From Verpa conica (Eukaryota > Ascomycota > Pezizomycetes > Pezizales > Morchellaceae), in assembly GCA_033030425.1 (NCBI GenBank), contig JAUFSD010000017.1, forward strand, positions 1,054,001 through 1,118,000: a stretch of 64,000 nt of DNA, read 5' to 3'. The translations under genes and the position numbers were made by a program. The notes under the pieces were generated by a model. It was given only the letters and a program-made list of their open reading frames with translations. It did not search any database and had not been told where the DNA came from. Each line of letters opens with the position of its first letter. The first letter of the stretch is position 1. Shown in pieces: positions 11,081 through 21,169 of the stretch.

Positions 11081-14000
11081 ATGTCGAACAACGGCGAACC
11101 CTCTGGCACACAAAACCCGATTGAAGAGACAGTTGAAGAACTAAACCTCTCCTTCTCGGAACGCGTCAGTAAGAACAAACCTATTACCATCAAACTCGAC
11201 AATGTGCACCCTCTTGAGGGTCAACACAACTACAACACATGGGCAGCTGTGATGAAAATCATCCTGAAAGGGATGAAGGTCTACGAAATCGTGGTGGATG
11301 GAGCTGAACCACCAACCGGTTCAAGCGCAAAAGAGAAAGCAGCATACGATTCTCTATGCAACCAAGCCTCAGCGGTCTTCATTCAGGTTGTTTCAACCGA
11401 TCTTTTGGAGAAAATCATCGAACTGGAACATCCCCACAAAATGTGGACTTACCTGAGAGCAGAATTCTATCGTGACACTGCTTATGCCATGGTCTCTCAG
11501 ATCATGAACCTCACAAATCTTTCAGTTACCTACGACTCTTCCCTACCTATTTCACAGTTTATTTCATCGTTCGAAACCGAGTGGCTAAGGCTTTATAAAA
11601 TGGCCAAAAGCTCCAAAGACGACTATCGAGTACTGTTCGCAAAGTTCCTGGAACAAGACAAGGCAAAACGAGACTTCCTGCTTGGCTTTATTGTCAAGCA
11701 TCATTCAAATGTCGTGGACAATCTGTCTACAAAAGACGATCTTACCTTTTCGGATGTCAAACAAACGCTTTCTCGAACTTAGCCATCAAGACACCTCCTC
11801 TCTCCCCGATCAGCAAGCCCTCTTTGCGGCAAAACAAAAACAAAAGATCTACAAAAAGCCTGTCACCACGGCTCCACCACCCAAAATTGATGTTGAAACT
11901 TGTTCCTGGTGCAATGCACATCGTAAAGATGCGCCCCTAAAGGATAGACAACACAAATGGGAAGCCTGCGACAAGCTGAAAGCAATGCAAGCTGAAAGGA
12001 AGAAGAACAAGAAAGGGAAATCGGAAAAAGCACTGGTTACAACGGGGAAAGACTCTGACTCGGTAAGAAGAAACTCCCTATTTTATTTTGACACTGGAGC
12101 AACCTCTCATATGTGCCCTCTCGCAGAACGGTTCGAGTCTCTCCAGACATGTTCCGGATTTGTGAAGTCCTCTTCAAAGGCTTCCATGGCGATAAAGGGA
12201 ATAGGCACTGTGGTGATGGACTCTGTATTAAATGATGGGACTATTTCTTCTTTTCGTGTTCATGATGTTTTATTTGTACCTGAACTAGAGCGACCGTTAC
12301 TTTCTTGGAGGAAAATTAAGGAAAAGGGATACACCATGGTTGGTAAAAGGGATCTGATTTCAATTGTTAAGCATAATAAAATTCTTTTCGAAGCAGTTTT
12401 TGACGGAACACTTTTTAAAATACCCGAAGTAAACGACGCAGCATTCCTCACATTTGACTTTTGGCACTCTGCTTTAGGACACTTAGCTCCAAGTTCTATT
12501 GAAAAGGCTAAGGAACTTTACAGTGACGCCTCAGTCATACCACAGGCACCAACAAACTTTCACTGCCCCCAATGTTCACTCTCGAAGTCTACACACAGCA
12601 AACCAAAATCTTCCAATACACGAGCTACCCAGAAGCTGGAACTAGTACATTCCGACCTATGTGGCCCCTTCCCAGTACCTAGCTATGGAAACTCCCTCTA
12701 CTACATCACCTTTATTGATAACAAGACCAGAGTCTCCTGGGTTCGATTCCTAAAGAAGAAGTCAGATACGGCGAAAGCTATTGAAGATTTCGTCAAGGAA
12801 GTTGAACTCCAGTACAGTCTCCCTGTCAAAAGGTTTAGAACTGACAACGGAGGAGAGTATGTCAACAACACCCTGTTGACCTTCTTTGCAAACAAAGGGA
12901 TCGTGCATGAACTAACACCACCATACTCCCCGGAGTCAAATGGTGTTGCTGAACGACTGAACAGAACCATTGGTGAAGCTGTGAGAGCCATGATACTCCC
13001 TCTCGGAGACAAACGATTATGGGCCGATGCTGTAGCCACCTTCATCTACATCAAAAACCGTCAACCACACTCAAGTGTCAAGAATCAGACACCCTATGAG
13101 TGCTTTCACGATATAAAACCAACGATTCATCACCTCCAACCCTTTGGCAGAGAATGCTATGTGCACATACCTGAGAATAAACGCTCAGCTGGCAGCAAAC
13201 TCTCTCCTAGGGCAACTAGAGGCATCTTTACCGGATACACCAATGTCAACCACCACTACCGAGTGTTCCTACCAGAAGAAAAGAAGTCAGTCATAACAGG
13301 CGATGTCTTCTTTCCACCTCTGAAGCCAGAAGGGGCTCAGTTAACGAGCAAAACTCCCATCAAACACGTTATGTGGTTCAACTGGATGGATCGCAACCCT
13401 GAGACCGCAAACACTTGGTTTCTGTGAAGAATAGCGGAGTAACAGCTTAGGACGCAAGTCCTAATGGTATAACTCTACAGGTACGATGCACAGAAAGAAG
13501 CGTAAAGCCAGTGAATGGGTGGTAGCAACAGAGTAAACTATTACTATAAAGAACAGGCAAGCGAGGATTCTGAGCATGTAATACCAAACAAGATAGCGTA
13601 GTAGATTGGTGTCTATATCTAGAGAATTACAGTCCCAGAAAGAGGGAGAACGGCCCGCTATTTATACAGAAAAGTCCTTTATCCTCCAACCGAGATAACT
13701 ATGTGAAAACCGAGGTGGGAACGCCGTTTGACCCTAAAAACCGTAACAAAGTAAAGGTAACCAAAAGAAATGAGTAATACAATGCTTGTAAGCGAAATGG
13801 TGTGTTGAGTAAACATAAATGAGCGCAACAAAATATGACTCATAACAAATGGCGCAATACATGTAAGTAATAAGGTATGCGACCTTTCGATAAACATTAG
13901 TAGTTATGTAAAAATGTAATAAATGTAAAAATGTAAAAATGTATTAAGAAAACAATCAGAACTGTCATCGTAATGAACTGTAGCAAATGGAGATAAAATG

Positions 14001-15116
14001 TTATACAAACAAGGAAAGACAGACTGAGAATCTCGAAAAAATAACAGTTTCATCAAGGGCATCCTAAGGTCACTACTCTCTTCCAGCAAGCGTACAAAAA
14101 CGGAAAACGTGATGGCTTCCTAGGACCTCAATTTTGGGAATTTCAAAACCCAACTCCTTCAATTCAATCTTCCAACAATGATGATCTATACGTCAATCCG
14201 AATAACATTCTACCTTCACCTACACCCTCTGCAATGGACCTTGACTCGTTAGTCGGCTCACTTCGACTTTCACAAGCGGCACAGTCGGATCCTATGTCAG
14301 AAGTATCACACCATCCACAGTTACCCCTCGATGAATCCCTACCTTCCTTCCAATCTTCATTTCAAGCACCTAGAACACGCTACGGCAGAGAGATACACCC
14401 TCCAAGAGAATGGTGGATAGTACCTCGAGTACCTACTCCTTCTCCTGCATCTTCGGAACATGGGTCCTCTCTACCTGACGCTGAACCTCTCATGATTGAA
14501 GACACACCATCGGAAGATACCATTCTGGTGTCAGTTCTTGAAGTCAATGAACCTAAGACCTACCGACAAGCAGTTAACTCAGCTGACTCGGATAAATGGA
14601 CTCTGGCCATGAACGAAGAACTTGATTCACTTAAAGAGAATGAAGTATGGGACGTGGTTGATAAACCACCACAACAAAACATCGTGGACTCTAAGTGGGT
14701 ATTCAAGGTAAAAGGTGATGCCAACGGACAAGTTGAACGATACAAGGCTAGACTAGTCGCAAAAGGGTTCTCTCAAGAACATGGCCTTGACTACGACGAA
14801 GTCTTCTCCCCCGTTGTTCGTTTCGACTCCCTACGGCTCCTACTTGCCATCACCGCCATAAAAGGCTGGCGAGTTCATCAACTGGATGTTAAAACGGCGT
14901 TTCTTTACGGAATTTTGAACAAGGAGATTTATATGCAACTACCTGAAGGCAGCAGGTCAGACAACAAAGTTGCAAGACTAAAACGGTGTATTTATGGTTT
15001 GAAGCAATCCCCAAGGGAATGGTACGGCAGACTGGTTACCTACCTCCAACCTTACGGGTTCTCTTCCTCTGCTTTTGATCCATGTGTCCTAACCCACAGC
15101 TCTGGTGAAATATTCC
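11081..15116 (+). pseudogene. gag-pol: Ty1/copia gag-pol pseudogene, element B
   Basis: Close relative of the intact polyprotein at 24448-28875. Gag starts at 11081. One extra base near 11765 shifts the frame, so reading stops at 11782 and continues in the next frame to 13427. The second part holds the CX2C zinc-binding stretch, protease (FDTGATSHM) and the integrase D,D,E core. A solo LTR-C (13423-14046) interrupts the frame with a GTTTC duplication. The frame resumes with the linker and the first part of reverse transcriptase (from about 14052; [37 protein letters not shown]). At 15116, just before the place of the YVDD motif, the sequence switches to an inverted PBS-LTR piece, so the catalytic end of RT and all of RNase H are missing. 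Confidence 0.92.
13423..14046 (-). mobile_element. Solo copia LTR-C, copy C, inside copia B
   Basis: 624-bp LTR flanked by identical GTTTC (13418-13422 and 14047-14051). The host copia sequence reads straight through when the LTR and one GTTTC are removed. An element of the same family therefore inserted into copia B and was later reduced to a solo LTR. Confidence 0.95.
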
Positions 15117-15398
15117 GGGCTCATAACCTGTGAAAATAGCGGAGTAACAGCTTAGGACGCGAGTCCTAATGGTATAACTCTTTCTGGGACTGTAATTCTC
15201 TAGACATAGACAACAATCTACTACGCTATCTTATTTGGTATTACATGCTCAGAATTCTCGCTTGCCTATTCTTTATAGTAATAGTCTACTCTGTTGCTAC
15301 CACCCATTCACTGGCTTTACGCTTCTTTCTGTGCATCGTACCTGTAGAGTTATACCATTAGGACTCGTGTCCTAAGCTGTTACTCCGCTATTTTCACA
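15117..15398. repeat. Inverted LTR-C ends with a reversed primer-binding site
   Basis: GGGCTCATAACC (15117-15128) is the reverse complement of the first 12 bases of the copia PBS. Next come 52 bp of the LTR 3' end in minus orientation (15129-15180), then LTR sequence in plus orientation from the post-TATA region to the LTR end (15181-15398). Both arms carry the same variant end (TATTTTCACA rather than TATTCTTCACA), so they derive from one LTR. Confidence 0.85.
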
Positions 15399-16147
15399 AT
15401 ATGACCTACAAAGCCACCGGAGAAGACGGACCAGATTACCTGACATGGAAGCGTTTCTGCCAGGAAGTCATCAAAGAACTCCTAGGTTCCAACAAGGCGA
15501 TGGAAGCAGTGCAGAAAATGGGGAAATGGGAATACAAGAGCAGCATCTCCGATTATATCATGCACATGCAACTCTTGAACATGAAAGCCCGGATGTCTGG
15601 CCCAAGTTTGAGGATAGCCTTTCTCACTGGCCTCCCAGCAGCAATCAGAGATAGATTATCCATGTTCCCCGTTACCAAAGACGATGACGACTTTGTCACC
15701 AACCTAGAAGCTGCAGGTAAAAGACATGAAGAGACTGTAGAGATGGAGTGGTTGCTCTCTCGAGTCCCAGGTGCCTGAGGCGAACAATCGGCGCAACGCC
15801 ACTCTAGGTTCAAAGCAAAGCAAGCGAAGAGAGAGGAAAAGAAAGAAAAACTGGCGGGCATGGAGAAGAAGGATGATAAATCCACCCCTCCAGCAAAGAA
15901 AACTTACCCTTGAAAGCACTTCAATTTCGCGGAAGCAACCAAAGGCATCCCACAAGATGTCATGGCCAGACGAGAAAAAGAAGATACATGCCGACAATGT
16001 GGCAAGAAGGGGTATGTCTGGGGCTATTGCGCGTCAGATATTAACACCAGTGCCGCTGTTTCAGCCTTCACCTTTACCAAGCGTCTGAGAGAGGAGGAGG
16101 AAGAAACCCCAGAAGAGCCTCCCAGACCACGCAAGCAACGTCATTGA
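15399..16147 (+). pseudogene. gag: Ty3/gypsy gag pseudogene next to LTR-X
   Basis: The 125-residue frame at 15401-15778 resembles a retrotransposon gag core (LTWKRFCQEVIKELLG, YIMHMQLLNMKARM, IAFLTGLPAAIRDRL). The reading then shifts frame, and a TGA stands in the stretch KTYP*KHFNF where Trp would fit. It ends with a zinc-knuckle-like CRQCGKKGYVWGYC, in which the usual His is Tyr, and RPRKQRH-stop at 16147. Nothing resembling pol lies between it and the LTR at 16166, so the body of the element is deleted. The damage again fits C-to-T type changes plus indels. Confidence 0.75.
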
Positions 16148-16165
16148 GCCAAGGCAAAGGCCGCC

Positions 16166-17318
16166 TGTTGTAGGCACCTGATAAGAGGAGTATTTCTGGG
16201 AACCATGAAGACCACTTGTTTGACTATCTAGGTAACTAAATCCCTTGTTCGTTTCTTGAGAAATGCAATAGGGGTTTGGGGAGAAGCGCGTGTGAATATT
16301 ATTGCTGGCAGCTATCTCCTGCAGGGCGCCCCACTGTGCCACCCACCAGGTGCTGGGGGGCCCCTCAGAGTTGCTGTAAACGCATAGTAAAAACACAAGC
16401 TTTGGACCCCAAAAATAACCCCTGGAGCGTCAGGTAAGTTCGTCCGTCCGAACCAAACCCGGAGGGTATACAAGGGGGCATGATTTGGAGCTGACTGGTG
16501 AAAGAATCGAGGAAATCAGATAAGAACTGACAGAGTTGTGCCCTCCGCCAGTCGGGGCATGTTTCTTGACAAACTAACGGTATGAAGGAAGGCCCCGCTT
16601 CCCAGTACTGCTTGCTGATTAGTACCAAAGGGCTTTGGTGACTCTCTGCCACAAGGGAACATGCAAGGACGGAACAGATACGGTGGTTAGTACACTTATC
16701 GGCCCATCCGCAGAGTACAGATTGGTTCACTAACAGCTTTACATGATTGCATCACTCTAGTACACCTTTGGGCTTGACTAGAATAGACGATAGGGCCGGG
16801 ACAAAGTGCTTGGACTGGTCGGGATTTGTATAAGTATGGGGGGAATGTATTTGTATTGGCGTTGTCACTGTGTTGTAAGATTTGTATTGTATGGCGTGAT
16901 TGCTTGGCAGGTTTTCAGGGTCTTCGGGGGTTCCCAGGCGTTTATATTAGGATTTAGAATAAATCGGCGAGCCCAAACCGCGGTATATAAAATAGTCGGC
17001 AGATTTGTCTCTTTACCAAAACATTAACGGGAAGAACGAGTCTTATCAATATACTTGAATCTATCGAACTACCTGATAACTCTATTACAAACCTTTTCAC
17101 TTGTGACTTTCGAAGCTCCAACTGAACGACTTTCCGCTCTATTTGACTAACGCTAGTGAGTCTTGACGATATCGTAGTTCATAACTCTCTTGTGCGATTT
17201 AAGGGAACAACTACTACTGTTGACTGAGGAGACCTCGGTAGTTGGTATCTTATACCTTCGAACTGAACTCTAAGCTTGACGGCACGTAGCCTGGACAATT
17301 GTATAGGCCAGTTTTACA
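16166..17318 (+). mobile_element. LTR-X, complete copy
   Basis: 1153 bp, TGTTGTAGGCACC to GGCCAGTTTTACA. It includes the block shared with LTR-V (about 16320-16480) and a GGTATATAAAATAG box near 16982. Flanks CCGCC and GTGGA differ. Left is gypsy gag, right is a LINE, so one side has been rearranged. Confidence 0.88.
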
Positions 17319-18420
17319 GTGGACCCCCTCGCACGTTGACATAATAGGAAACAATAAAGTTGACGCTTTAGCCAAAAAAGCACTCGAAAAAACAGACACA
17401 TATGGTAAAGCTACCATCACCTGGCTCCAGAGCCTCCCAAGACACATTTTACAAGAACAGACAGGTTCCACAACGAAGGGACCGTACCCACTCTACAGCG
17501 AGGTAAGCAAGCGCTTTGCAGACACTCTTTTCAGAATACGCAACGAGGCAACACATATCGACCCAACACACTTTCGAACACTAGCACAGTGCAAGTGCGG
17601 AGCGAGACTCTCCAGTGTTATTTTTTCGAGATTCTCAGTCTGTCTTTCCTTAATTGTATAACATTTTATCTCCATTTGCTACATTTCATTACGATGACAG
17701 TTCTGATTGTTTTCTTGATACATTTTTACATTTATTACATTTTTACATAACTACTAATGTTTATCGAAAGGTCGCATACCTTATTCTTCACATGTATTGC
17801 GCCATTTGTTATGAGTCATATTTTGTTGCGCTCATTTATGTTTACTCAACACACCATTTCGCTTACAAGCATTGTATTACTCATTTCTTTTGGTTACCTT
17901 TACTTTGTTACGGTTTTCAGGGTCAAACGGCGTTCCCACCTCGGTTTTCACATAGTTATCTCGGTTGGAGGATAAAGGGCTTTTCTGTATAAATAGCGGG
18001 CTGTTCTCCCTCTTTCTGGGACTGTAATTCTCTAGACATAGACACCAATCTACTACGCTATCTTGTTTGGTATTACATGCTCAGAATCCTCGCTTGCCTG
18101 TTCTTTATAGTAATAGTTTATTCTGTTGCTACTACCAATTCACTGGCCCTACGCTTCTTTCTGTGCATCGTACCTGTAGAGTTATACCATTAGGACTTGC
18201 GTCCTAAGCTGTTACTCCGCTATTCTTCACATCCAGCAAGCATGTCGTACTACACTGTCCACTACTGGATCAACAAAGAAAGAAACTAATCGACCAAACA
18301 CGTGGAGGGTCCTAGGAAGACATAGTCGGGCACGACAGCTACCTACCCCTACTCTCGTTTTTGAGGGCGACGAAAAGAATTTGGAGGAGGAAAAAAGAGA
18401 AAAAGCATACAAAGTGACCT
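17319..18420 (+). pseudogene. LINE ORF2 C-terminal fragment with RNase H domain (Tad-like)
   Basis: The frame opens with the RNase H motif QWTPSHVDIIGNNKVDALAKKA, typical of fungal Tad1-group LINEs whose ORF2 ends in RNase H. A C-terminal CX-C-type stretch follows (AQCKCGARLSS, then HVVLHCPLLDQQRKKL). A solo LTR-C (17616-18231) splits the frame; after removing it and one TCCAG copy the reading continues. One TAG interrupts the tail before the natural end near 18420. Everything upstream (endonuclease, RT) is missing because LTR-X abuts at 17318. Confidence 0.8.
17616..18231 (+). mobile_element. Solo copia LTR-C, copy D
   Basis: 616-bp LTR with target duplication TCCAG (17611-17615 and 18232-18236), inserted in the LINE ORF2 fragment. 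Confidence 0.95.
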
Positions 18421-18630
18421 GCAGGGAGGAAGTTTTTCTTTTGTTTGCAGGCAAAGACATTGGGCGACAAGCGAGCATAAGATGAAAAGGTTTTTACTTG
18501 GTTTTTGATTATTTGTTTTCGTTTTGTTTTTTGTTTTTAGGCAGTAGTTTGTAGACGGCCCCCTCGGGGGCTTACGTAGTGGCCCACGGGGCTAGATTGG
18601 ACAATAAATACTTTACTTTACTTTACTTTC
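18421..18630 (+). repeat. LINE 3' UTR with stem-loop and (TTTAC)n tail
   Basis: The 3' region has a T-rich stretch, then a stem-loop (GCCCC-CTCG-GGGGC near 18560), TAGTGGCCCACGGGGCTAG, AATAAATA and a CTTTA tandem tail. Related 3' ends occur at 39540-39628 (+) and 40072-40373 (-). The tail directly abuts LTR-Y. Confidence 0.75.
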
Positions 18631-18811
18631 TTCAGTTAGTTCCAATACAAACTTTCTCTTCGCTGCCTCCCTGCTGCCACATCGCTTCACATTCGCTTAA
18701 CCCACTTCTTACTTCACAAACCTTTGGTATTTTGCTTGTAACAGATAGTTATCTTGCCATCGAGTTAGTTGTATCCTGTGGTTACGCTGTCCCTACGCTA
18801 TCCCCTTGAAA
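18631..18811 (+). repeat. LTR-Y, 3' half (Y4)
   Basis: From TTCAGTTAGTTCCAATAC to CCCCTTGAAA. It corresponds to the part of LTR-Y downstream of the LINE target site; the upstream half is lost. Confidence 0.75.
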
Positions 18812-18948
18812 CTTCCTAGTCTAGTCTAGTTAGTCAATCTCTTTGAAATAGCTACTAGGTTTAGCCTGAAACCTCACTCTTCCACAATTACTATACTAGT
18901 AAAGTGCTGAGCAGTACTTGCACCAAACTAGTATGTGATTGTGTTACA
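18812..18948 (+). repeat. LTR-S, 3' end fragment
   Basis: Shares TTAGTCAATCTCTTTGA and GCTACTAGGYTTAGCCTGAA, and the end GTGTTACA, with the complete solo LTR-S at 36334-36933. It is truncated at its left by LTR-Y. Confidence 0.75.
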
Positions 18949-18988
18949 GATTATGTACAATAAAAGCTTTTACTATATAATCTATATA

Positions 18989-19516
18989 CAGTTACTACGC
19001 AGAAATGTTTGTGATGAAACAAGTCTAAAATAACAGAATATATTTCAGTGGAGAATTCCGGTAATGTTGGTTTATGTTAGAAAATTTATAAAACTATAAG
19101 AACATCATCAGCAAGACTTTCAAATTCTCTACTGAGTATCCTGAATCTTCTAAGCCCCCCCAAGCGTCCAAAGCGTCCCAGTGTGTCCCAGTGTCTCAGG
19201 AGCGGGAAATTCAGCTAGGAAACAGATTTTAAAATATTTAATAGAGACTATTAGATTTTAAGGAAGTAGTCAGATTCAATAGGATTGTTGAAGAGAGAAA
19301 ACCGCTTTTTTTCAGTCTTGCTGATGATGCAACTAAACACTTCAAATAGAAACTTGGATGGATGAAATAGTAGAGAATTAAAGAAAATTTTGGCTGAGAA
19401 ACTATGTTTTGAGGTTGTTTTTTGGTAGATTTTTAGATTTAGATAAACATAACTTTATGAATTGTTTTGTGCCATCTGAAACCTGTTTCATCACAAATAT
19501 TTCTGCATACTGACTG
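18989..19516. mobile_element. MITE with CAGT...ACTG ends and TA duplication (family N)
   Basis: Inverted ends of about 35-40 bp: CAGTTACTACGCAGAAATG at the left and the matching CATACTGACTG at the right, with GTTTGTGATGAAAC facing GTTTCATCAC. TA lies on both sides (18987-18988, 19517-19518). CAGT ends plus a TA target point to the Tc1/mariner/pogo superfamily; there is no transposase. A second MITE (19106-19326) sits inside. Confidence 0.75.
19106..19326. mobile_element. CATCAGC-family MITE nested in N
   Basis: 221 bp with inverted ends CATCAGCAAGACT / AGTCTTGCTGATG, flanked by AT on both sides. It belongs with the other CATCAGC-ended elements at 37248, 44963, 46312 and 47863. Confidence 0.75.
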
Positions 19517-19604
19517 TACTTGTAATTAATTCATTCATTCATTTTACTATATAAACTATAGGGCTTTCTACTTTTCGCAATACTCTTGTTATAAGTAGAC
19601 AAAT

Positions 19605-19963
19605 TGTAAAAACCGATCACCTATTGGGGAACAGCAGGCGATAATCACGAGGCAAGGCTAGTATCGGGAGACTAGGAACTCAAGGACAAGGTAGGTATGG
19701 TAATGATATAAGTTGTTGCGTGAAGAACTAACTAACTGACAGAGGTGCGTCCCTTTTATACCCTTTCTGGAGGGACGCTGAGATCAACAATGAGACAATA
19801 TGAAACTGAAGGAGCGACCTCCTTCTACATGAAACTACAGACGTCTCGTCCTGCGAGGCGTTCTTCTTACATGACCAATGATAACAGGAATCCTACGAGA
19901 TATGAAACGGTACATGAAACAAGGAGATAGACAAGGCAGACTAGGAAATGGGTGTTCTTGACA
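19605..19963 (-). mobile_element. 3' LTR-U of gypsy 2
   Basis: TGTCAAGAACACCC to GATCGGTTTTTACA on the minus strand. It is preceded on that strand by the purine-rich AAAGAGGGAC (19967-19976), a likely polypurine tract. Confidence 0.93.
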
Positions 19964-20005
19964 GTAGGTCCCTCTTTAAGGGCGAAGTTCCTACGAGACC
20001 GGAGT

Positions 20006-21169
20006 CTAATTCTGTTGCCTGAGACGGCGTTGAGTGTTGCGGCGGTGGCGAGCTCCTTTAGAGAGTTTGCGCTGGGGCTTGGGGAAGTAGCTGGCCCCTT
20101 CTTTCGCACTATAGTGTACGAGGCACTCGTCATCGTAACAGGCAGTGAAGTGCATGCAGGCATGCTCGTGGTTGGCAGACTTCTTAACTGCGTCCGGAGT
20201 AGTACTTTCCTTGGGCTGTTCGAAAGTAACCCGGGGTTTGATGTTTCCCCAGGAGTCGTAGGAGTTGGCGGTGGAAGGAGCAGACTCGGCTGCAGGCGGG
20301 GCGTAGGCGAGGGGGACAAGTTCTGTTCTTTCCCCATGGGCCTTGAACATGGGAGAGAAAGGGGGTTCTTCTTGGGTGCGAGGGGTGATGTGTCCCTCCT
20401 GGACGGCTTGATTGGTGAGTCGGGTGATGAGGTCCAGCCTCTCTTTCTGCAATTCTTCTTTCTCGGTTTGTAGACGCTTCTCATACTGGGCGTTGAGAAC
20501 TGCGGTTCCCGAGATGATAGTGGAGACGTTTTTCGTAATGTTGCCAACCTCTTGGACCATTTCAATGAGGCCAGGAGGGGGGGATACTGGTGCTGGGGGA
20601 GTGGGCGAAACGACATAGGGAGACGGGTGTTCGTCTTCGCATTCACAACTATGTCTTGAGCTTACGCTCATGGGGCTGGTGGGTTGGTGGTCGGGAATAG
20701 TGGAGGCGGGGGACGAGGCAGTAATGGGGTGTCTTTCCTGGCAATCCTCGCAATATGGATCTTCGAGGATTGGGATTTCTGGCTGGGTGCTGGCGGCAGT
20801 GATTGCCACCTCGAGTTTGCTGTAGTCCAGGGTTCCATCTTCCTTGATGAGTGGGGAGAGTGGTGTTTCGGCGGGGACGTTGATTCTATTTTTAATGAGG
20901 GTTATCTGTTGCCCCAAGGCAGCGCCTGTAGTGGCAAGTACGCTGGCATGGTAGGTGTTCACCTCCATGGTGGCTTCGAGTAACCGGCACTCGAAGATAC
21001 GGAGGGCTTGGGGAAAAGCTTTGAGGGATTGGGCGGCTACTTCGTAGTCGCGTTTGGCAAGTTCCAGTTTGGTACGGAGGAGGGTGATGTGGGTATGAGT
21101 GCTTAGGCTAATGGAGGTACCGTTGACGGTAACCTTAACGGCGGGAACGGGTGCGACGTATAGAGACAT
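20006..21169 (-). CDS. ORF3 of the chromovirus, unknown function, Cys/His motifs
   Basis: 387-aa frame after pol, in the place where env stands in retroviruses. It starts at 21169, 35 nt before the pol stop and in the +1 frame relative to pol, which suggests translation by reinitiation at the overlap or by a shift. The N-terminal third is helical and Leu/Ala-rich. Near residue 140 is CEDCQERH. Pro/Ser-rich segments follow, then a predicted coiled coil around 205-260 (EKRLQTEKEELQKERLDL). Near residues 335-350 lies HACMHFTACYDDECLVH, a CX5CX4CX2H pattern that could bind zinc. The C-terminus is basic (KGARHRRNTQRRLRQQN). There is no signal peptide or membrane segment, so it is not a classical env. 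I know of no function. The frame is fully open, as are gag and pol. Confidence 0.85.
   Translation of the reverse strand: MSLYVAPVPAVKVTVNGTSISLSTHTHITLLRTKLELAKRDYEVAAQSLKAFPQALRIFECRLLEATMEVNTYHASVLATTGAALGQQITLIKNRINVPAETPLSPLIKEDGTLDYSKLEVAITAASTQPEIPILEDPYCEDCQERHPITASSPASTIPDHQPTSPMSVSSRHSCECEDEHPSPYVVSPTPPAPVSPPPGLIEMVQEVGNITKNVSTIISGTAVLNAQYEKRLQTEKEELQKERLDLITRLTNQAVQEGHITPRTQEEPPFSPMFKAHGERTELVPLAYAPPAAESAPSTANSYDSWGNIKPRVTFEQPKESTTPDAVKKSANHEHACMHFTACYDDECLVHYSAKEGASYFPKPQRKLSKGARHRRNTQRRLRQQN

Noticed and set aside
12730..12760. GGTTCGATTCC resembling a tRNA B box
   Set aside because: It is coding sequence of the copia integrase and has no tRNA fold around it.
13679..13897. A ~72-codon hydrophobic ORF starting MFIER, repeated in nearly every LTR-C copy (e.g. 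5737, 10451, 13679, 17757, 41714)
   Set aside because: It is open in all copies because the LTRs are young and nearly identical; an overlapping second frame is open too. It lies in U3 upstream of the TATA box, so no supported gene.
17654..17992. 112-codon ORF running through LTR copy D
   Set aside because: It is entirely LTR sequence, found in other copies only with stops or length changes.
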